Assembly (NCBI GenBank): GCA_028289345.1
Contig: JANQQL010000025.1
Coordinates: 248,001-312,000 of the forward strand
Source of the DNA: Planctomycetota bacterium
GTDB taxonomy: Bacteria > Planctomycetota > B15-G4 > SIAN01
DNA: 64,000 nt
Direction of reading: 5' to 3'
Part shown: one piece after another, positions 8,802 to 16,612 of the stretch
Layout: every line of letters starts with the position of its first letter
Numbering within the stretch: position 1 is the first letter of the stretch
Translations under genes and position numbers: made by a program
The notes under the pieces: model-generated
Databases searched by the model: none
What the model was told of the DNA's origin: nothing
What the model saw: only the letters and a program-made list of their open reading frames with translations

Positions 8802-9737
8802 TCACCTCCAGAGTTTTTTCCACCATCGATGGCGGGGCTCGCTCGCGACGCGATCCGAGAGGCAGCCCGTCAAGTCGGTGACCAGTTCGCCAGCATCGCT
8901 GTAGCGATCCTGACGGTTCTTCTGAAGGCATTTTTCAACCACGGACCTCAATGCGGCGGGCAGCGAAGGGCACAGCGGTTCCGGTTCTTGGTGAATGACG
9001 GCGTGCAAGATGTCGATGACATTGTCGCCGGTGAAGGGGGGACGATCGGCGAGTTTGCTGTAGAGCGTGGCACCCAATGCGTGGATATCCGTCCGAGCAT
9101 CGATGTGTTCGATCTCACCGCGAGCTTGTTCTGGTGCCATGAATCGGGCCGTGCCGGTGATCTGCCCGGTGAGGCTGAGCGAGGATCCGGCGCCGCGACT
9201 CAGGTCTCGGGCAAGGCCGAAGTCCGTCAAATATCCCTTCCCCGCGGCGTCCAAGAGGATGTTTTCCGGTTTGATGTCGCGATGAATGATGCCTTTGCGG
9301 TGAGTGTATTGCAGGGCGCGGGCGACATCACTCATGACGCGGACCGCCTGAGCGGGAGTGACGTTGACTTCTGCGAGGTTGCCTCCATCGATGTACTCCA
9401 TCACGATGTACGGCCGGTCGCAGCATTCTTCGAACTCGTAGACGCGCACGATGGATGGATTGCGCAAGCACGCGGTGATCCGAGCTTCGCGGCGAAAGCG
9501 CTCGAGCCAGGTGGCTTCGTCGCGTTGCAAGATTTTCACGGCGACGGGGCGATCGTGCAGGTGATCGTGGGCGAGATACACGACACCACTGCTCCCCCGG
9601 CCAAGAAGTCGCGTGCTGGAGAAGCGATCGGGCAGGCAACCCGCCACGTGCGAGCATCGACCCTCTCGAAAACCGCGAAAGGCGTTCGGGGAGTCTTGGC
9701 CGCGAAGGGGGAGGGACAGCGTGGCAGTGGGATTCAC
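8802..9737 (-). CDS. Hanks-type Ser/Thr protein kinase, soluble
   Basis: This 311-residue PknB-type kinase has all the key residues: glycine loop LGRGSSGVVY, Lys68 in VAVKIL, HRDIKPEN with catalytic Asp154, DFG at 172-174, and APEQARGE in the activation segment. No membrane segment or sensor domain follows the kinase; the protein ends in a basic tail (WWKKLWR), so it is cytoplasmic. The GTG at 9737 is preferred because a perfect AGGAGG lies 5 bases upstream; the frame extends to ATG codons at 9788 and 9791, which have no Shine-Dalgarno sequence. It diverges from the CGNR regulator. Targets unknown. Confidence 0.92.
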   Translation of the reverse strand: MNPTATLSLPLRGQDSPNAFRGFREGRCSHVAGCLPDRFSSTRLLGRGSSGVVYLAHDHLHDRPVAVKILQRDEATWLERFRREARITACLRNPSIVRVYEFEECCDRPYIVMEYIDGGNLAEVNVTPAQAVRVMSDVARALQYTHRKGIIHRDIKPENILLDAAGKGYLTDFGLARDLSRGAGSSLSLTGQITGTARFMAPEQARGEIEHIDARTDIHALGATLYSKLADRPPFTGDNVIDILHAVIHQEPEPLCPSLPAALRSVVEKCLQKNRQDRYSDAGELVTDLTGCLSDRVASEPRHRWWKKLWR

Positions 9738-9790
9738 GGGGGCCTCCTGGAGAAAGGAGCATTGGGAGTGGACACCAGTGAAATTCATCA

Positions 9791-9841
9791 TTAAAGGTTA
9801 CATCGATCGATCGCCTGTGTCACCTTCAAAGGTTTATTTTC
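9791..9841. promoter_or_regulatory. Putative operator: palindrome upstream of the CGNR gene
   Basis: The spacer before the CGNR regulator contains the palindrome ACCTT-CA-AAGGT at 9822-9833, a further half-site AAGGT at 9794-9798, and the self-complementary CGATCGATCG at 9804-9813. The AAGGT half-site thus occurs three times in 40 bp, immediately before the ATG of a predicted DNA-binding regulator. Autoregulation is an inference. Confidence 0.4.
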
Positions 9842-10459
9842 ATGGTTACAAGTGACTCTCCGAGTTTCGTCGGGGGCGACCTATGTCTCGACTTCACCAA
9901 CACCGTGGACGGTTCCCGGGATGGTGAGTTCCAGGACCGAGTGACTTCTTTCGGGGATCTCGTCGAGTGGTCGTTGTCAGCACAAACGATTGACAGGAAA
10001 GAGTTTGAGGAGATCCTGGGGGAAGCAGAGAAAGACCCGGAGGAAGCGGCTCGAGTCTTGGGCCGAGCCGTCAAGCTGCGGGAGGCGATCTACCGGCTGG
10101 TGCGGGCGGAAGATCGGAATTCGCCCGGGTTTCGGTCAGACCTCGATGTGCTCGAGGGCGAACTGGAGGTCGGATTGAGTCGCTACGGCATCTGCCAAAC
10201 CGCCACGGGCGAGATCCAGTGGGCGTGGCGCCGAGCGACCACCCTCGAGGCGTTGCTGGGCCCCGTCGCCAAGTCGGCGGCCGACCTTCTGTCCTCGGAC
10301 CAGATGGCCCGAGTCCACGTCTGCGGCGGGCCGCGCTGCACTTGGTTGTTCCTGGACACCACGAAAAATCACCGACGCCGGTGGTGCGACATGAAGACCT
10401 GCGGCAATGTGGCCAAAGTGCGTCGCTACCGAAAACGCAAGGCCGAGGAGTCCTCATGA
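9842..10459 (+). CDS. CGNR zinc-finger / ABATE-domain transcriptional regulator
   Basis: This 205-residue protein has the two-part layout of the family. An N-terminal ABATE (putative stress-response) domain begins with FVGGDLCLDFTNTV, and a C-terminal CGNR zinc finger has Cys161, Cys166, Cys182 and Cys187 (CGGPRC ... RWCDMKTCGN). The Arg of the CGNR signature is Val here, but the basic stretch after it (KVRRYRKRK) is kept. The protein is presumably a DNA-binding regulator. Its TGA overlaps the ATG of the arylsulfotransferase-like gene (ATGA), so the two are likely one operon. Three AAGGT half-sites lie just upstream. Confidence 0.88.
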   Translation: MVTSDSPSFVGGDLCLDFTNTVDGSRDGEFQDRVTSFGDLVEWSLSAQTIDRKEFEEILGEAEKDPEEAARVLGRAVKLREAIYRLVRAEDRNSPGFRSDLDVLEGELEVGLSRYGICQTATGEIQWAWRRATTLEALLGPVAKSAADLLSSDQMARVHVCGGPRCTWLFLDTTKNHRRRWCDMKTCGNVAKVRRYRKRKAEESS

Positions 10460-11814
10460 TGTGGCGATGGTCTCACTCCTCGCTGGCGGTGTCGGATCGG
10501 CGGGTGACCACCCATGTCCTTGCGGACTTGTCGGCGCGAGGCTTTGGTTTTCTTGCCGCAACATGGGTCTTTGCACTTGTTGGTTGCGAAGACGGATCGC
10601 CGAACGCCGAAACTCCGCGGAGCGTCGTGGTTGAGGAGGACTCCTCCCTCGACGCGGAGCAGCGGCAGCTTCTCGAGAGCCTCGGCTACGTGGCGGGAAG
10701 CGAGGCGCGTCGTGGGGAAGGTTCCGGAGTCACCCGAAGAACCAACGGGTCATGCCCCGGCTACAACCTGTACTGCATCCAGGAGCTTCGCCGGGCCGAG
10801 CTCATTGATCGCGAGGGAACACTGGTCCATTGCTGGCAACAAACGACTCCTGGCAAATGGTGGAACGTCGAATTGCTGGCCAATGGCGACCTCATGGTGA
10901 TTGGAGGAGATGCCGAAGGATCTCCGACTGAGGTGGTCGAGCGGGTGGCCGACGAAGATCGATTCGTGCAGCGACTTGCTTGGGACGGCTCGGTTCGCTG
11001 GAAGCAGCGGCTCCTTGCCCATCATGACATCGAACTCACTCCCGCCGGCAATCTCTTGACACTGGGTTTCGAGCGACGGCCGGCTCCGGAGATTTCGACG
11101 TCGGTCGCGACGCGGGACGACCGGCTGCTGACCCTGGACGGAGAAGGCAATCTCATCGGTGCACGCTCGGTGCTCGAAGCCGTTCGCAAGAGCCCCGACG
11201 TGTTTCCCTTGCGACAAGTCGAGCCATCGAGCTTCGGGAACGGGGGGGAGAAGGGGATCGACTTGTTCCACGCCAATTCAGTCGAATGGGTGCGCCACTC
11301 GGAATTGGCAGAAAAGCACGATCTGTACGACGCCAACCACATTCTGGTGTGTTTTCGGAATCAGGACCGGATCGCCGTGTTCGATTGGTCGACCAACGAA
11401 GTCGTTTGGGCCTGGGGGCTGGGCAAGGTCTTTGGACCGCACGACGCGCAGGTGTTGCCCAGCGGCAACATCTTGCTGTTCGACAACGGTCTGGGTCGGC
11501 GCCCCGCCTTTTCCCGAGCGATCGAACTCGACCCTCTCGAACGCAAGATTGTTTGGAAGTACAAAGCCGATCCGCCGGAGGATTTCTTCACCGCAAGCCG
11601 AGGTTCCGTGCAGCGGCTGCCCAACGGTAACACCTTGCTGGCCGAGTCGGACAACGGAAGAGCATTCGAAATCAAACCCAACGGGCGGGTGGTTTGGGAA
11701 TTCTTGTGCCCGCACTTCCTGGCGGATGGCCGCCGCGCCGCCATCGTGAGGATGAAACGCTTCGAACTCGACTTCATCGATGGCTTGTTGGCGAAGGACG
11801 GGGCCGGAAAGTGA
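10456..11814 (+). CDS. Arylsulfotransferase (ASST)-family lipoprotein
   Basis: This 452-residue protein has a lipobox-like LVGC (Cys44), so it is probably a lipoprotein. The body has the repeating beta-propeller pattern of bacterial arylsulfotransferases: DLMVIGGDA, LTPAGNLLTLG, FHANSVEWV, GPHDAQVLPSGNILLFDNG and RLPNGNTLLAESDNG. Family members transfer sulfuryl groups between phenolic substrates, using a catalytic His; several His residues fall at suitable positions here (HANSVEW, GPHDAQ). A short segment, QLLESLGYVAG, resembles a motif seen at sulfatase C-termini. The start was placed at the ATG that overlaps the CGNR stop, with GAGGAG upstream. It converges on a sulfatase gene with a 28-bp gap, which fits sulfate-ester metabolism; the real substrate is unknown. 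Confidence 0.8.
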   Translation: MMWRWSHSSLAVSDRRVTTHVLADLSARGFGFLAATWVFALVGCEDGSPNAETPRSVVVEEDSSLDAEQRQLLESLGYVAGSEARRGEGSGVTRRTNGSCPGYNLYCIQELRRAELIDREGTLVHCWQQTTPGKWWNVELLANGDLMVIGGDAEGSPTEVVERVADEDRFVQRLAWDGSVRWKQRLLAHHDIELTPAGNLLTLGFERRPAPEISTSVATRDDRLLTLDGEGNLIGARSVLEAVRKSPDVFPLRQVEPSSFGNGGEKGIDLFHANSVEWVRHSELAEKHDLYDANHILVCFRNQDRIAVFDWSTNEVVWAWGLGKVFGPHDAQVLPSGNILLFDNGLGRRPAFSRAIELDPLERKIVWKYKADPPEDFFTASRGSVQRLPNGNTLLAESDNGRAFEIKPNGRVVWEFLCPHFLADGRRAAIVRMKRFELDFIDGLLAKDGAGK

Positions 11815-11842
11815 CAGGTGGTGCTCAGTACCGAATGGACCT

Positions 11843-13174
11843 TCAGCCCCCCTGATGCTGGATCTGATCCAGAGTGGATCGTAAGAGATCGGCGACCGGA
11901 CCCGTGGGTGGCAGAGGGTGTTGTTCTTGCGGGTCTGATTGCAGGTCGTAGAGCGACCACGTTGCCACGCCCTGGTCCAGTACTCTCATCAATTTGTGGG
12001 TGGGGGTGATGACTGCCGCCGCGTCGAAGTCCCTCTCGTTGCTCGGGGCACCATTCGGGGAGAAGCGTTGGCAGAACGTCCATTCGCGAGCGGATGCTTC
12101 CTCTCGCCAAAGGCTGCCGACCATGGAGTGGGAGTCTTGTGCGACCAGAGCGTGGTCGAACTCGAAGCGGGTGAGCTCGGCAAAGGTCGCATAGAAGTCT
12201 ACGGCGTGCAAGAGAGTCCGGGAGGAGCGAGCGGCGGGCAATCCGAGCCCCGCAAGGATGCACGGCACGCGAATGCCGTCCTCGAAGACTGATCGTTTCA
12301 CCTTGTTGCGGTCCTGGTCGACCGCGGTGGCTCCTTCCGGCGTGCCGTTGTCGCCGATGACCACGATCAGGGTGTTCTCGAGCCCGGGGTCCCCGTTCTC
12401 CACGAGTTCGATGAGCCGTCCGAGCTCCTTGTCCAAAGCTTCGATGGAAGCGACGTACAGCGCTCGTTTGTCCGCGCCCGACGCAACCGCGGCGAGGTGT
12501 TCGGGAGGCGCCTGAAACGGAAAGTGGGGTGCGTTGTAACAGAGGTAAGCGAACCGTGACTGGCCGGCGTGGCGATCCCACCACTCCATGGCGGCCTCGG
12601 TTTGGGCGGTGGTGGCGTATTCGGTTTCTGTCCGAATCTCCCCGTTGTCGAGACGCTCCCAAGAGAAGTAGTTCTCTTGACGCGGCGGGAAATTGCCGAC
12701 GGTTCCCGCTCGAATCTCATCGAAGCCGCGACGCAAGTAAAAGTCCTTCAGCTCCCCGAACTGATTGGCGTTGTCGAGATGCCACTTGCCGAACATCGCC
12801 GTTTCGTAACCGATGCTTTGGAGCTGGGCCGCGAGAGTCGGGCGTTCCAGAGGCGGGCCGTGGTTGTCAACCGCATCGGCAGCACGCGCCGAAATGATGC
12901 CGCCAATTCCATCCCGAAACCCGTACTGCCCGAACATGAATCCGTAGCGCGTCGGGCAGCATCCCGGCATGGCGTACATGCGTTCACACACAGTTCCGCG
13001 ACTTGCGAGATGATCCAACGTTGGAGTGTCGATCCGGTCCAGTTCGGAGGCAGAAATGTCGTCCAGAACCACGAACAGGAGGTCCGGGCGAGACCCGGTG
13101 GAATCGGTCCGGGAGCAAGACCAGGCGAGCAGCAACCCGGTGGCAAGACCGGCGAGGAAGAGGAGCAGGCGCAT
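11843..13174 (-). CDS. Type I sulfatase, probable lipoprotein
   Basis: This 443-residue formylglycine-dependent sulfatase begins with a signal sequence that may end in a lipobox (AWSC, Cys20). It then has the metal-binding start LLFVVLDDIS and the modification motif CCPTR (Cys72-Pro74-Arg76). Further landmarks are MFGKWHLDN, VVIGDNGTPEG and the C-terminal SLYDLQSDPQEQHPLP. Family members hydrolyse sulfate esters after Cys is oxidised to formylglycine. The gene lies upstream of no other minus-strand gene within 28 bp; the inorganic pyrophosphatase gene is 225 bp further upstream on the same strand. Confidence 0.93.
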   Translation of the reverse strand: MRLLLFLAGLATGLLLAWSCSRTDSTGSRPDLLFVVLDDISASELDRIDTPTLDHLASRGTVCERMYAMPGCCPTRYGFMFGQYGFRDGIGGIISARAADAVDNHGPPLERPTLAAQLQSIGYETAMFGKWHLDNANQFGELKDFYLRRGFDEIRAGTVGNFPPRQENYFSWERLDNGEIRTETEYATTAQTEAAMEWWDRHAGQSRFAYLCYNAPHFPFQAPPEHLAAVASGADKRALYVASIEALDKELGRLIELVENGDPGLENTLIVVIGDNGTPEGATAVDQDRNKVKRSVFEDGIRVPCILAGLGLPAARSSRTLLHAVDFYATFAELTRFEFDHALVAQDSHSMVGSLWREEASAREWTFCQRFSPNGAPSNERDFDAAAVITPTHKLMRVLDQGVATWSLYDLQSDPQEQHPLPPTGPVADLLRSTLDQIQHQGG

Positions 13175-13399
13175 CCCGGAATTATTTCACGGGTGGCCGA
13201 TCGCGGTGCACGGATTCACCCACAATCCGCGTGGACCCCAAGCCGGGATTCGAGGGCGCGTCGCATCGTTCCGACGATTCCCCGGAAATCGTTGGGACGT
13301 GCATCCACCAGGGACTCGGAATTGGCCTCGGAGGTTGGTGGATGTTGCCCAATCCGTTGGTGGGAGGGCGCCCCGACTTTCGTCGACGCCGACGCCGGG

Positions 13400-14059
13400 T
13401 CAAGGCCGATCCGACTCGGCCTCGAATGCCCTTGTGGCGCGGTGCAGCACTGTCTGAGCTTGCTCTGGCCCAACGAACCCATTGGTTTTGATCTTGCCGT
13501 GGCCCTTGTAGTTGCGGAACCAGGTCTCGACGATGTCGCAAACTCCGGGAAACCGATCTTCCAAGTCATCGATACTTGCACTGGCTGCGAGCGGTGACTC
13601 CGTGTTCACCGCGATGAGCTTGTCGTCTTGCTCTCCGTCGTCTTGCATTTTCAGCATGCCGATGACTCGAGCCTTGGCGATGGTTCCTCGGGGCAGAGCG
13701 TCTCCGAGTAACAGCACGTCGAGGGGATCCCCATCGCCACCCTGCTGCTCGGGAAGAAGGGTCCGCGGAATCATTCCATAGTTGCCCGGATAACCGAGGT
13801 ACTGGACCACGCGTCGAGTGCCGTCCCTGATTTCCCAGTGCAGCGCGCCGTCGTTCTTGTCGACTTCCCACTTTTGGGTCGTGCCGGTGGGGATTTCCAC
13901 AACGACGTGGACGTTGCCTTCTGGGTCGATGGCGGGATAGCCGGTCAGGAAGCTTTTGGGTCCGACCAATGGGGACGAGTCGATGCCATGATCGTTGCTC
14001 GCGCACGCCGAGAGGGCGCCAAACAAGGCTCCCGCGATCCAAGGTTTCCATGGGATCAT
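13400..14059 (-). CDS. ppa: Family I inorganic pyrophosphatase with lipoprotein leader
   Basis: This 219-residue soluble-type pyrophosphatase hydrolyses PPi to two phosphates. The core has the family signature DGDPLDV (Asp109, Asp111, Asp114), with YPGNYGMIP and KGHGKIKTNGF further along. Unlike the usual cytoplasmic enzyme, it begins with MIPWKPWIAGALFGALSAC, a signal peptide ending in a lipobox (LSAC, Cys19), so it should be anchored outside the cytoplasm. The ATG at 14059 has GGAG eight bases upstream; the frame stays open to 14137, but that extension contains no hydrophobic start. An extracytoplasmic pyrophosphatase beside a sulfotransferase and sulfatases is notable. Confidence 0.9.
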   Translation of the reverse strand: MIPWKPWIAGALFGALSACASNDHGIDSSPLVGPKSFLTGYPAIDPEGNVHVVVEIPTGTTQKWEVDKNDGALHWEIRDGTRRVVQYLGYPGNYGMIPRTLLPEQQGGDGDPLDVLLLGDALPRGTIAKARVIGMLKMQDDGEQDDKLIAVNTESPLAASASIDDLEDRFPGVCDIVETWFRNYKGHGKIKTNGFVGPEQAQTVLHRATRAFEAESDRP

Positions 14060-14725
14060 CGCAACACTCCATCTGAGAGAGAGCGAGGATCTTCGGGGGA
14101 GCCGCTCCGCAGGCATACAAAAACTCCCGCTTCGCATTGCAGTTCGAGGGGAGGGGAGCGAAACGGGAGCGGGGGGGATTGAGTTGACGGTACGAGGATG
14201 GGATCGCTCGATGAAGACTGGGTCATGGCTTTCTCAAGATCGCGTAAAGGCGTCCAAACGCATGCTGAAGAGTCCCCATCGGGACCTCACGTTCTTCTCG
14301 ACGAAGGGAGGCGACGACCTTTTGGGGGTGCGCTTTCGCAGCGGCTGCCCCCGGACACTCGCATCATCGAGCGTCCGGAGGGGCTGTCTTGCCGGTCCTG
14401 GGGACGATCTCGGTTCGCAACTGCTCGGAATCCAAGACGAAGGCGATGCCGTTTCTCGAAGCAACTCTCCAGTGGCTTCTCGACCCTCACGGGAACCGCG
14501 AGAATAGAAAGACTTTGCTTCGAAGAGGCCGTGGGACCCATGGAACGAAGGAAATCGGGGCGCGGCAATGGGGAGGGGGAAGTGGCACGATCTGGGAACA
14601 GCGCAACCGGAGTTCGGCGGGGTCCCCGTCGGTGGTTCTCCTCCTCGGAGCGTGGTCCCGCGAGCTCGGTTCCAGGCGTTGGGTGCCAAGGTGCTTGTCA
14701 CTTCGCGGTCCTCCAGCGATTCCTG
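14060..14725. other. 666-bp divergent intergenic region
   Basis: It separates the pyrophosphatase (minus) from the second sulfatase (plus). The sulfatase frame stays open leftward to 14198, but the extra 176 codons show no domain or signal peptide and are basic and irregular, so I treat them as non-coding. Apart from the hairpin at 14124-14169 I see nothing definite. Confidence 0.4.
14124..14169. repeat. 12-bp inverted repeat (hairpin)
   Basis: The arms CTCCCGCTTCGC (14124-14135) and GCGAAACGGGAG (14158-14169) pair with one mismatch around a 22-nt G-rich loop. The element lies about 65 bp upstream of the pyrophosphatase start, in a position for a leader hairpin or an operator. There is no T-tract to make it a standard terminator. 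Confidence 0.45.
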
Positions 14726-16534
14726 ATGCGGCAGCGCTCGCAGACTCTTCGAGGGCTTTCGTGGCGGTGGACGATGGTGTGGGTGACGATCGGTTTGGTT
14801 TGGAACTCCGCCGCCCTGGCCTCTGAGCTGCCGCAAGGTCCGAACCTCGTCTTCGTGTTGCTGGACGACGTGGGCTACGGCGACCTGGGTTGCTACGGCG
14901 GATCCCACATCCGAACGCCGCGACTGGATGCTCTCGCTCAAGAGGGCGTGCGTTTCACTCGGTACTACGCCAATGGTCCAGTTTGCACGCCAACGCGCAT
15001 CGCATTGTTGACCGGTCTCTATCCTTCTCGTTTGGGGGTTCGCCAGGCGTTTGGCGGATCCAAGCGAGGCATCCCGCGACGGGTCGCGACTTCCGGCGAA
15101 GTGCTTCGGCGTGCCGGCTATGTCACCGCTCACATCGGCAAGTGGCACGTGGGGACTCATCGAGAGGAGTATTTGCCGTCCGCTCGATTCGACCACGTGG
15201 TCCGTTACTTCGGGGACTACCGCGACCCGAGGATTCAGATCAACGATGGCGCCGATCAGTCCACCGAAGGCCACCTGACGCGGATTCTCACGGATCGAGC
15301 GCTGGAGTTCCTAGAGACCCACGCCAAGCAACGGTTCTTCTTAAACCTGTGGTACTCGGCGGCCCATGGTCCGCTGGATCCTCCGGGCGAGTGGGCACGA
15401 CGCTACGAAGACTCCCGCGCTGGCAAGTACGCCGCGCTGGTCAGCAACGTGGACGAGCAAATCGGTCGCCTCTTGGACCGGTTGCAAGAACTGGGCATTG
15501 CCGAGCGTACGTTGGTGATGGTGAGCAGTGACAATGGCACCCGCGACGGATCCGTGGGCGCACTTCAGGGTTCGAAGAGCTCTCTCTACGAAGGCGGAAT
15601 TCGCGTCCCGTTGGTGGCTTCCTGGCCGGGGACACTGTCCGCCGCGGTGGCCGACGCGGAAGTCTTGAGCATGGATGTGATGCCCACTCTTGCCGAACTG
15701 GCCGGAATCGACTCGGCGTCCCTGGGGATCGACGGTCGAAGCTTCCTTTCTGTCTTGCGAAACCCAACCGCCGGGCTGGATCCGCGGTTTCTGGTCTGGG
15801 AGAAGCGACTGGACAAGCACGACGACTATGTCGCTCGCGAGGGGCCGTGGAAGCTGTTGTTCCAAGGCGGCCGCCGCCAACTGTTTCATTTAGCCGAAGA
15901 CCCTGCAGAGCAAACCGACGTTGCTGGGCTGCACCTCGGTCGAGTGCGGGTGCTGGAAGACGGCTACCAGTCCTGGCGACAAGACGTCGGTCGGTTGCCG
16001 CTGTGGGATCAGGCTTCAGGAACGTTGGTGCCCGAGACGTTGACCGTGTCCAGTCGTTCCCTCGCGGTGAAATTCGATCCGCTGCTCGATGTCCACGACG
16101 GGGACTTCAGCTTCACGTTGACAGTCAGACCAGGGGAAGCCGAGGAACGAGAGGTCTTGGCGGGACGACCCGGAATCTGGACGTTGGAGCGGCGCTCTCA
16201 AGGCAAGGTTCAGCTCGTTCTGCGTGACGAGCAGGATGGGCGTCAGACTCTTCGCAGCCAACTTCTGTTGTCGCCAGAAGAAACGACGTCCATCACTTGG
16301 ACACTGGCGGGGACACGGAAATCGGGGGGCGTTGCGCGACTGTATCTGAACGGCTACCTGCAAGAAGAGAACCGGAACATTTCCGCTCTTCCCAGCAGCG
16401 ACGCTCCCCTTTGGATCGGCGGGTTTTCGAAGGAGCAGGGATTCCGCGGCACGATCTCCGGCTTGCGTGCCTACACCTTGTGTCTCTCCGGGGAAGAGGT
16501 CGGGCGCCTGTCACGAGAACGTTCCCCTCGATAA
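14726..16534 (+). CDS. Secreted sulfatase with C-terminal LamG-like domain
   Basis: This 602-residue protein has a signal peptide (MVWVTIGLVWNSAALAS region) and a formylglycine-dependent sulfatase domain: LVFVLLDDVGYGDLG, modification motif CTPTR (Cys87), HIGKWHVGTH, MVSSDNGT and LYEGGIRVPL. After residue about 445 there is a concanavalin/LamG-like jelly-roll module (ITWTLAGTRK, ARLYLNGYLQ, PLWIGGF, FRGTISGLRAY). Such modules bind carbohydrate or close over it, which suggests a polysaccharide substrate. The start at 14726 was chosen because it gives the signal peptide; an ATG at 14774 is an alternative. The next gene follows after 78 bp on the same strand. Confidence 0.93.
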   Translation: MRQRSQTLRGLSWRWTMVWVTIGLVWNSAALASELPQGPNLVFVLLDDVGYGDLGCYGGSHIRTPRLDALAQEGVRFTRYYANGPVCTPTRIALLTGLYPSRLGVRQAFGGSKRGIPRRVATSGEVLRRAGYVTAHIGKWHVGTHREEYLPSARFDHVVRYFGDYRDPRIQINDGADQSTEGHLTRILTDRALEFLETHAKQRFFLNLWYSAAHGPLDPPGEWARRYEDSRAGKYAALVSNVDEQIGRLLDRLQELGIAERTLVMVSSDNGTRDGSVGALQGSKSSLYEGGIRVPLVASWPGTLSAAVADAEVLSMDVMPTLAELAGIDSASLGIDGRSFLSVLRNPTAGLDPRFLVWEKRLDKHDDYVAREGPWKLLFQGGRRQLFHLAEDPAEQTDVAGLHLGRVRVLEDGYQSWRQDVGRLPLWDQASGTLVPETLTVSSRSLAVKFDPLLDVHDGDFSFTLTVRPGEAEEREVLAGRPGIWTLERRSQGKVQLVLRDEQDGRQTLRSQLLLSPEETTSITWTLAGTRKSGGVARLYLNGYLQEENRNISALPSSDAPLWIGGFSKEQGFRGTISGLRAYTLCLSGEEVGRLSRERSPR

Positions 16535-16612
16535 CACCCCCCTGTGCCGCGGCTCGGCGAATGCTATGAAGAACGTAATCACCGGTGGTTCGGGGAAGCA
16601 CAGGAGAGGGCC

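Noticed and set aside
14198..14725. N-terminal extension of the second sulfatase
   Set aside because: The extra 176 codons have no signal peptide or domain, whereas the later start gives a normal exported sulfatase.
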